A DNA stretch of 8,791 bases. It comes from an uncultured Parafilimonas sp. Its GTDB lineage: Bacteria; Bacteroidota; Bacteroidia; Chitinophagales; Chitinophagaceae. Location of the stretch: the NCBI GenBank assembly GCA_937892395.1, contig CALAGJ010000128.1:1-8791 (forward strand), given 5' to 3'. The notes below the pieces were generated by a model. That model was not told the DNA's origin, made no database searches, and was given only the letters and a program-made list of their open reading frames with translations. The position numbers and the translations under genes were made by a program. Shown here in pieces: positions 1 to 5,876 of the stretch (its first letter is position 1; each line of letters opens with the position of its first letter).

Positions 1-187
1 CCAGCCGGTTTTTATTAATCAACTAAAATTGGTGTAACTAAATCAGTACTTCTATTCTTTTTAACTTCTGTAAGGCCTTTTTAAAAATGCAAACCAAAAA
101 TTGCAAAATATTTTAAAGATTTGATTGATTTTTAAACAATCCCACCTGTTTATTGTTTCTTCGCACCCAACAACGCTTTTTTAAACA
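1..187. other. AT-rich upstream region of the export operon
   Basis: This non-coding stretch precedes the ABC transporter gene. The three forward frames close with stops within the first 40 bases or so, so at most a few C-terminal codons of an upstream gene could be here, and none is recognisable. It should hold the promoter of the three-gene operon, but I find no perfect TAnnTTTG box. The best weak candidate is TTTG at 120-123 with an imperfect TATTGTTTC at 151-159. A short imperfect direct repeat (AAAAATGCAAA at 83-93, AAAAATTGCAAAA at 96-108) is present and could be chance in AT-rich DNA. Confidence 0.4.
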
Positions 188-1858
188 ATGGCAGCAGCAA
201 CTGGCAAAAATGTACTGAGCAGTGCAATCCAAAAAGTTTATCAGTTTTTAAAACTTGATGCTAAAGACATTTGGAATATATATATACTCGCTTTAATCAG
301 TGGTTTAGTACAGCTTTCAGTGCCAATTGGCATACAAGCCATTATCGGATTTGTATTAGCCTCCTCATATTCTACATCCATTATTTTGTTGATTGGATTA
401 GTAGTAATTGGTGTGTTTATAAGTGGCCTTTTACAAGTACGTCAAATGCAATTGATTGAAAAAATTGAACAAAAGCTATTTGTACGTTACTCTTTTGAAT
501 TTGCAGATCGACTCCCTAAACTCAACATACAAAAATTAGACAATTACTATCTTCCAGAATTAGTAAATCGTTTCTTCGATACACCTACTCTACAAAAAGG
601 TATGGCCAAATTATTATTGGATATACCGGCTGCACTCATACAAATGTTATTGGGTTTATTACTTTTATCCTTCTATCATCCCATATTTATAGCTTTTGGT
701 TTACTATTAGTTACGATCTTGTTTTTCATTCTTCGTTTTACGGCTATAAAGGGAATGGAAACAAGTCTTAAGGAAAGCGATTACAAATATGCTGTAGCTG
801 CTTGGTTAGAAGAAATAGCAAGGGCAATTAAAACTTTTAAATACAGCAAAGGCACATCTATTCACATTAAGAAAACAGATGAGCTTACAACAGGTTATTT
901 AAACAGCAGAACTGCACATTTCAAAATATTGATGCAGCAATATTGGAGCCTGATTACATTTAAAGTAATGATAACTGGTGCAATGCTTATTGTAGGTTCT
1001 ATTTTGTTGGTAAATCAGCAGTTGAATATTGGTCAATTTATTGCAGCCGAAATTGTAATACTCACTGTCATAAATGCGGTCGAAAAATTTATTGTAAACT
1101 TGGATAAAGTTTATGATGTACTTACTGCTGCTGAAAAATTGGGCAAGGTTACATCAGCAGAAATTGAGCAATCAGGAAGTATTGATCTTCCAGTTTCAGA
1201 TGGTGGTATTGAAGTGGAATTTTCAAATCTTAGTTTTGCTTATCCGGATGATCAGCATGTGATTAAAAACCTAAACCTACTAATAAAAAAAGGTGAGCAT
1301 ATAGCAGTGAGCGGTATATCCGGCTCAGGCAAAAGCACTTTGTTGAGGTTACTTACCGGTGCATTTCCAACTTATGAAGGAAATATTAGCTTAAATAAAA
1401 TCCCGCTTCAGAATTATAGCATTGAAAGTTTACGAGCCAACACAGGCATATTGCTTAGCCATCAAGACATTTTCAAAGGTACTTTGATGGAAAATATTAC
1501 AATGGGAAATGCAGCACTCACCATGGAAGAAGTAACCAATATGGTGGACCGCTGCGGCCTCTTGCACTTCATACAATCCCAGCCGGAAGGATATAATATG
1601 ATTTTAGACCCTGCTGGTAAAAGATTGCCGAAAGTGACTATACAAAAAATACTTTTAATCAGGGCATTACTCGGTAAAGAAAAAATGATATTGCTGGAAG
1701 AGCCCACACGCAATCTGGAGCAGGCGAATAAAGCCCGGGTCCTCGATTTTATTCGTTCAAGGGAAAGTATGACAGTACTCATTGCTACAAATGATCCAGA
1801 AGAAATAGCATCATGTAACAGATCAATCATTTTACAACCCGTAAAGCCACAAGACTAA
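188..1858 (+). CDS. ABC half-transporter (type I secretion/HlyB-like) with degenerate ATPase motifs
   Basis: A 556-residue inner-membrane exporter subunit: membrane domain at about 1-320, nucleotide-binding domain at about 343-550. Hydrophobic helices lie near 30-53, 62-84, 146-164, 166-184, 256-275 and 280-297, the six expected for an exporter half. There is no N-terminal C39 peptidase domain, so it is not a bacteriocin-type processing transporter. The ATPase domain keeps Walker A (GISGSGKST, 376-384; Lys382), the Q-loop (Gln426) and the catalytic Glu505. The signature motif is LPKVT (480-484) instead of LSGGQ, the Walker B Asp is Glu504, the D-loop is RNLE (508-511) instead of SALD, and the switch His is Asn535 (ATND). 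The frame is intact, so this is not an obvious pseudogene. It is followed after 11 nt by a HlyD-type adaptor and then a TolC-type channel, which supports a tripartite exporter. The substrate is unknown. The start is the first in-frame ATG; no Shine-Dalgarno motif precedes it. Confidence 0.9.
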   Translation: MAAATGKNVLSSAIQKVYQFLKLDAKDIWNIYILALISGLVQLSVPIGIQAIIGFVLASSYSTSIILLIGLVVIGVFISGLLQVRQMQLIEKIEQKLFVRYSFEFADRLPKLNIQKLDNYYLPELVNRFFDTPTLQKGMAKLLLDIPAALIQMLLGLLLLSFYHPIFIAFGLLLVTILFFILRFTAIKGMETSLKESDYKYAVAAWLEEIARAIKTFKYSKGTSIHIKKTDELTTGYLNSRTAHFKILMQQYWSLITFKVMITGAMLIVGSILLVNQQLNIGQFIAAEIVILTVINAVEKFIVNLDKVYDVLTAAEKLGKVTSAEIEQSGSIDLPVSDGGIEVEFSNLSFAYPDDQHVIKNLNLLIKKGEHIAVSGISGSGKSTLLRLLTGAFPTYEGNISLNKIPLQNYSIESLRANTGILLSHQDIFKGTLMENITMGNAALTMEEVTNMVDRCGLLHFIQSQPEGYNMILDPAGKRLPKVTIQKILLIRALLGKEKMILLEEPTRNLEQANKARVLDFIRSRESMTVLIATNDPEEIASCNRSIILQPVKPQD

Positions 1859-1869
1859 TCTGATACCCA

Positions 1870-3240
1870 ATGGAAAAAAATAAATTTATTACTAGCAACT
1901 TAGAGGCACTTAGCCAAGAGTCGCATTATAATGCTTTTGATACCATCTATCGCATCAACAAAAAAAGTACTGCAAAAAAATGGTTATGGGGCATATTCAT
2001 CGCTTTAATTGTTATGCTGTTTTTACCCTGGACGCAAAACATAAGAGCAAATGGAAATGTAACCACACTTCGACAAGAGCAGCGTCCTCAGCAGCTCAAT
2101 ACCATCATTCCCGGTAGGGTTGTAAAATGGTATGTAAAAGAGGGAGATTATGTAAAAGCAGGCGACACCATCATACAACTTACAGAAATTAAAGATGACT
2201 ATTTTGATCCCAATTTGTTGCTGCGCACAGAGGAGCAGATTAGTTCAAAAGAAATTGCTGTGCAAGGTTATCAAAGTAAAGCAGCAGCTGCGGCTTCACA
2301 GATAGAAGCACTCAATCAGGGTCGAGAATTAAAGGTCAATCAGATTGACAATAAAATTAGACAACAAGGCTTAAAAGTACAAAGCGATAGTATGGATATG
2401 CTTGCTGCGCAAAATGATTTTAAAATAGCTACTCTACAATACAATCGTCAAAAAGTAATGTTTGACAGTGGACTGGTTTCACTCACACAATTGGAGCAAA
2501 GAAATCAGTCTTTTCAAAATGCAATGGCCAAAAAAACAAGTGCCGAAATCAAGTTTACAAACAGCAAACAAGAGCTTGTGATATTAAGATTAGAACTTAG
2601 TGGCACAATACAGGATTATACTGATAAAATTAGCAAAGCACAGGGAGATCAGTTTGCATCACTATCTCAAGTGGCAAGTGGACAAGCAGACGTTTCAAAA
2701 CTTAAAAATCAATACAGTAACTACAATATCAGGAGTCAATTATATTTCATTAAAGCTCCGCAAGATGGGCAGGTGATACAAGCAAGAAAAGCTGGTATTG
2801 GAGAAATTGTAAAAGATGGTGAAATGATTGTAGAAGTAGTGCCCACAGACATTACTTATGCAGTAGAAATGTTTATAGAACCCTTGGATCTTCCATTGAT
2901 AAATATTGGTCAGAAAGTGAGGTTTGTATTTGATGGCTTTCCTGCTATTGTATTCAGTGGATGGCCAGCTGCATCTTATGGTACTTTTGGTGGAATAGTT
3001 GTAGCTGTAGAAACATCAGTTACTGACAAAGGATTATTTCGTGTATTGATTAAAGAAGATCCCGCAGAAAAACCCTGGCCACCACAGCTAAGAATGGGTG
3101 GTGGAGCAAAAGGAATAGCATTACTGAAGGATGTGCGAATTTGGTATGAACTATGGCGACAAATAAATGGTTTTCCGCCTGATTATTATCTTCCATCTGT
3201 ACAAAATGATTCGGATACTAAAAAAGATCAAAAGAAATAA
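1870..3240 (+). CDS. HlyD-family periplasmic adaptor (membrane fusion protein)
   Basis: This 456-residue adaptor links the inner-membrane ABC exporter to the outer-membrane channel. A short cytoplasmic tail is followed by one membrane helix (about 37-54), then the first lipoyl/biotinyl-like half (about 78-105, with IIPGRVVKW and KEGDYVKAGDTI). A long Ala/Gln/Lys-rich coiled-coil hairpin spans about 120-285. The second lipoyl half is at about 293-325 (IKAPQDGQVIQARKAGIGE), and a beta-barrel region runs from about 328. The hairpin tip carries Arg193, Met197 and Ser204 in the R-x3-L-x6-S spacing of the RLS motif known to contact TolC-type channels, with Met in place of Leu. The length is close to HlyD (about 480 residues). 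The gene begins 11 nt after the ABC stop and ends 1 nt before the channel gene's start, so all three are almost certainly co-transcribed. The C-terminus is Lys-rich. Confidence 0.92.
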   Translation: MEKNKFITSNLEALSQESHYNAFDTIYRINKKSTAKKWLWGIFIALIVMLFLPWTQNIRANGNVTTLRQEQRPQQLNTIIPGRVVKWYVKEGDYVKAGDTIIQLTEIKDDYFDPNLLLRTEEQISSKEIAVQGYQSKAAAAASQIEALNQGRELKVNQIDNKIRQQGLKVQSDSMDMLAAQNDFKIATLQYNRQKVMFDSGLVSLTQLEQRNQSFQNAMAKKTSAEIKFTNSKQELVILRLELSGTIQDYTDKISKAQGDQFASLSQVASGQADVSKLKNQYSNYNIRSQLYFIKAPQDGQVIQARKAGIGEIVKDGEMIVEVVPTDITYAVEMFIEPLDLPLINIGQKVRFVFDGFPAIVFSGWPAASYGTFGGIVVAVETSVTDKGLFRVLIKEDPAEKPWPPQLRMGGGAKGIALLKDVRIWYELWRQINGFPPDYYLPSVQNDSDTKKDQKK

Positions 3241-3241
3241 A

Positions 3242-4633
3242 ATGAGGTGCTTAAAACTGCGTTTTTCATTTCTTGCTTTAGTTGTTTCTTGTTGCGCATT
3301 GAATGCGCAAAATTTCAGCATGGATGAATTTATGATGGAAGTGCGAAAAAATCATCCGGTGGCAAAGCAGGCTATGATTGGTGTGGATAAAGCAAAGGCA
3401 GAACTATTGGCCAGCAGGGGTGGTTTTGATCCTATACTTGCTATTCAAAATGAAAACAAAACCTTTGATGGAAAAAATTATTTTTATTACACAAATCCTG
3501 AACTAAAAATACCTACCTGGCCGGGCATAGATTTTAAAGCTGGTGTTGAAAACAATGGAGGTCAGTTTATCAACAGTGAATTTAGCACGGGCAAAACAAG
3601 CTATCTCGGTCTTGAAATTCCGCTGGCCCGAAATCTTTTAATGGACAAAAGAAGGGCTCAGGTTCAGCAGGCAAAACTTATGGTGAGTATGAGTGAGCAG
3701 GATAGACTGCAGGCACTCAATAATTTAATGTTTGATGCTACACTCACTTATTTGAATTGGGCAGGTACGAATATGCTGTACAATTTACTAACAAAATTTG
3801 TATCGGTTAGTAATGATAGATTAAGACTGGTACGCATAGCTTGGCAGCAAGGAGATAGACCAGCCATTGATACCTCAGAGGCGCTTGCACAGTTGCAAAG
3901 TTTTCAAATGATGCAGGCAGAGGGTTTTGTGAGATTACAGAATGCAGCGTTAGACATTTCAAACTTTTTATGGACAGAGCAGGATATTGCCTACTTGGTA
4001 CCCACATCTTACTTTCCTGATAGCGTTAAGGTTTTTCGTCCGGAGGACGAACTGTTGCTTGAAACCATGCTACTTAGAAGTAGCAATGAAAATCCCGCTT
4101 TGCTTGTATATAATATAAAATTGGATGCCCTCAATGTGGAGCGAAAATTGAAATTTCAGGGATTATTGCCCTACTTTAATTTGAAAGCAAACTTGCTGAA
4201 TAGTGGCTATAATGTAACCAAAGGAGTAGGTGCAGCATTCTTGGAAAATAATTACAAACTGGGTTTTGATTTTAAAATTCCACTGCGTTTGTCTGAGGGT
4301 CGTGGTGATTATCGAATGGCAAAATTAAAAATTCAGGAAACAAATTTCCAACTCAATAACAAAAGATGGGAAGTTGAAAATAAGATTAAAACTTATTACA
4401 ATGAAACGCAAGCCCTTCAGCAGCAAATCATATTAGCCGAAGGCGCACTAAAAAATTTTACTGCATTACTTAGAGCTGAAGAACTAAGGTATCAAAACGG
4501 AGAAAGTAGTCTCTTCCTTATAAATGCAAGGGAAAATAAAGTGTTAGAAACCACACAAAAATTAATAGAGCTAAAAGTAAAATGGCTTAAAGCAAGATAT
4601 GCTACTGAGTGGGCAGCTGGCTTGTTGAGGTAG
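3242..4633 (+). CDS. TolC-family outer-membrane efflux/secretion channel
   Basis: A 463-residue outer-membrane factor, expected to form the trimeric exit duct for the exporter. I chose the ATG at 3242 because it directly precedes a signal peptide (MRCLKLRFSFLALVVSCCALNAQ). An in-frame ATG at 3167 would add 25 residues overlapping the adaptor gene and bury that signal. Cleavage after Ala22 (NAQ) is the usual pattern, but VVSC at 14-17 also resembles a lipobox, so lipidation is possible. The mature protein starts with FSMDEFMMEVRKNHP, the usual TolC opening helix. It has long amphipathic helices and a second repeat ending in YQNGESSLFLINAREN (about 437-452) followed by KWLKARYATEWAAG, a standard OMF tail. 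It is separated from the adaptor stop by one base, suggesting translational coupling. Confidence 0.92.
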   Translation: MRCLKLRFSFLALVVSCCALNAQNFSMDEFMMEVRKNHPVAKQAMIGVDKAKAELLASRGGFDPILAIQNENKTFDGKNYFYYTNPELKIPTWPGIDFKAGVENNGGQFINSEFSTGKTSYLGLEIPLARNLLMDKRRAQVQQAKLMVSMSEQDRLQALNNLMFDATLTYLNWAGTNMLYNLLTKFVSVSNDRLRLVRIAWQQGDRPAIDTSEALAQLQSFQMMQAEGFVRLQNAALDISNFLWTEQDIAYLVPTSYFPDSVKVFRPEDELLLETMLLRSSNENPALLVYNIKLDALNVERKLKFQGLLPYFNLKANLLNSGYNVTKGVGAAFLENNYKLGFDFKIPLRLSEGRGDYRMAKLKIQETNFQLNNKRWEVENKIKTYYNETQALQQQIILAEGALKNFTALLRAEELRYQNGESSLFLINARENKVLETTQKLIELKVKWLKARYATEWAAGLLR

Positions 4634-4682
4634 CTATACATGTCAATTACAATCATCCTTTTGTGTGCAGTATAAGCTATAT
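4634..4682. other. Convergent intergenic gap
   Basis: The export operon and the minus-strand cluster meet here tail to tail. An imperfect inverted repeat (TAGCTATAC at 4631-4639 against GTATAAGCTA at 4670-4679, loop of about 30 nt, one bulge) could form a weak hairpin shared by both transcripts. It has no T-tract and a long loop, so it is not a convincing intrinsic terminator. Confidence 0.25.
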
Positions 4683-5459
4683 CTACACTACAATTTTCAA
4701 ACCGTCATAAGCCAATCTGATATGTGGCGGCAACAATTCATTGATATCATCATGCCTGCCTAACTGATGACTGATATGTGTAAAGTATGCAGCTTTTATC
4801 TGTAGCTGATTTGAGAGAGCTACCGCTTCTTCAAGTGTGAAATGCGAAATATGTTTTTCATGCCTCAACGCATTTAGTACCAAAACCTCTGCTCCTTCAA
4901 TCTTTGGATAAGCAGAAGGGTCAATCTTATTGGCATCTGTTATATACACAAACTTGCCAAAGCGATAACCATATACTGGCATTTTATGATGCCATACTGT
5001 AAAAGGTACTATATCAATATCCCCAATTATAAATGGGGTTTCATCTATTTCGTATAAATTTATTTGAGGAATACCAGGATATTTTTTATCCGCAAAAACA
5101 TAGGCAAATTCTCTCTTCAATGCTTCGGCTGTAAGGCTGTTAGCATACACATCCATAGCCTGTTGTTGAAAATAATTATAAGCACGAACATCATCTAAAC
5201 CTGCAATATGATCTTTGTGTGGATGTGTAAATAAAACAGCATTCAATTTGTTGTTGCCAATACGAAGCATTTGCTGTCTGAAATCTGGAGTGGTATCCAC
5301 GACAATAGTAGTGGTATCCGACGAAACAAGTATGCTGCTTCTTAGTCTGTTGTCTTTGGGATTGGCACTGGTACATACTGCGCAGGTACAAGCTATCATG
5401 GGTATGCCGGTACTGGTGCCAGAACCTAAAAATTCTATCGTAAGCGGTATATGAGCCAC
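4683..5459 (-). CDS. PhnP-like MBL-fold metallohydrolase (cyclic phosphodiesterase type)
   Basis: A 258-residue cytoplasmic metallo-beta-lactamase-fold enzyme. The metal site is visible as T-H79-P-H81-K-D83-H84, followed by His157/158, Asp175 (YITDA) and His228 (FTHIS). The N-terminus has GSGTSTGIPMIACTCAVC, with Cys24, Cys26 and Cys29. This trio plus His231, three residues after the metal-site His228, matches what I recall of the structural zinc site of E. coli PhnP (Cys21, Cys23, Cys26, His225). PhnP hydrolyses 5-phosphoribosyl 1,2-cyclic phosphate and some cyclic nucleotides. No C-P lyase genes are in the window, so the physiological substrate here is unknown, and a general cyclic-phosphate or nucleic-acid-end hydrolase is possible. 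The length matches PhnP (about 252). It is the last gene of the minus-strand cluster, 51 nt after the hypothetical gene. Confidence 0.87.
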   Translation of the reverse strand: MAHIPLTIEFLGSGTSTGIPMIACTCAVCTSANPKDNRLRSSILVSSDTTTIVVDTTPDFRQQMLRIGNNKLNAVLFTHPHKDHIAGLDDVRAYNYFQQQAMDVYANSLTAEALKREFAYVFADKKYPGIPQINLYEIDETPFIIGDIDIVPFTVWHHKMPVYGYRFGKFVYITDANKIDPSAYPKIEGAEVLVLNALRHEKHISHFTLEEAVALSNQLQIKAAYFTHISHQLGRHDDINELLPPHIRLAYDGLKIVV

Positions 5460-5510
5460 AGGCCAAAACTAAGTGAATGTATTTGTTTGATGCTGTATAA
5501 AGTGTAAAGA

Positions 5511-5789
5511 TTATTCTGCAGCTGGCATATTCATTTTTGCCACAATCGAATCATAAAGTTTCTGGCTTTCTAATGTAAGTGCATCATAGGAAATATTAAC
5601 CTGTGGTACTAGATCGGTAAGTGCATTTATGCGGCCTTCAACATCTAAAAATTTATTGAGAACAACTATCTTTTTTTGCTCCAACAGGCACCAGCCACTT
5701 TGAAAAGTGCCACGCTCATAGCGAACACTAAATCCGCTTTGTTCCAATACTGCTTCCAGTTTATCTAATAGCGTCTGTGTAGGTTTCAT
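5511..5789 (-). CDS. Small conserved-looking hypothetical protein (92 aa)
   Basis: I do not recognise a named family. The 92-residue product has no signal peptide or membrane helix and looks like a compact soluble alpha/beta protein. It has an N-terminal amphipathic helix (about 5-18), a strand-rich core with YERGTFQSGWC (24-34) and KKIVVLNKF (39-47), then two helices (about 48-60 and 70-85). Gly27, Phe29, Gly32 and Cys34 and the N-K-F motif have the look of conserved positions; similar short proteins occur in Bacteroidota as far as I recall, which I cannot verify here. It is real by context: it fills the gap between the E1 gene and the PhnP-like gene on the same strand, with a plausible promoter box immediately upstream. 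Function cannot be assigned. Confidence 0.78.
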   Translation of the reverse strand: MKPTQTLLDKLEAVLEQSGFSVRYERGTFQSGWCLLEQKKIVVLNKFLDVEGRINALTDLVPQVNISYDALTLESQKLYDSIVAKMNMPAAE

Positions 5790-5807
5790 TTGCTCTGTTT
5801 ATCTAAT

Positions 5808-5815
5808 CAAAAATA
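5808..5815 (-). promoter_or_regulatory. Candidate Bacteroidota -7 promoter box (TATTTTTG)
   Basis: On the minus strand the octamer TATTTTTG exactly fits the Bacteroidota -7 consensus TAnnTTTG. It ends 18 nt before the start codon of the 92-residue gene, giving a short leader of about 12 nt. The matching -33 element (TTTG or TTG, normally 19-21 nt upstream) is not visible; the nearest TTG is about 35 nt upstream. It may be a weak or activated internal promoter allowing the last two genes to be transcribed separately from E1, or a chance match in AT-rich DNA. Confidence 0.3.
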
Positions 5816-5876
5816 AATAGCTTGTTATAAAATCTTATTTCATTTATCCACAATGTTGGTGATGCAGAAGACTACC

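Noticed and set aside
1462..1830. 122-codon open frame on the - strand inside the ABC gene
   Set aside because: Antisense shadow of the ATPase domain, whose forward frame carries recognisable motifs.
188..1858. ABC gene as a pseudogene because of the lost motifs
   Set aside because: There are no frameshifts or early stops, Walker A and the catalytic Glu are intact, full-length adaptor and channel follow closely, and the substitutions are confined to specific motifs.
3167..3241. Longer start for the TolC-type gene
   Set aside because: It would overlap the adaptor gene by 74 nt and place 25 extra residues before a clear signal peptide.
4631..4679. Bidirectional terminator between the convergent operons
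   Set aside because: The inverted repeat is imperfect with a loop of about 30 nt and no T-run on either strand; noted only as a weak hairpin.
5464..5471. TAGTTTTG on the - strand as a promoter for the PhnP-like gene
   Set aside because: It fits TAnnTTTG but ends only 4 nt before the start codon, leaving no leader, and there is no -33 element upstream.
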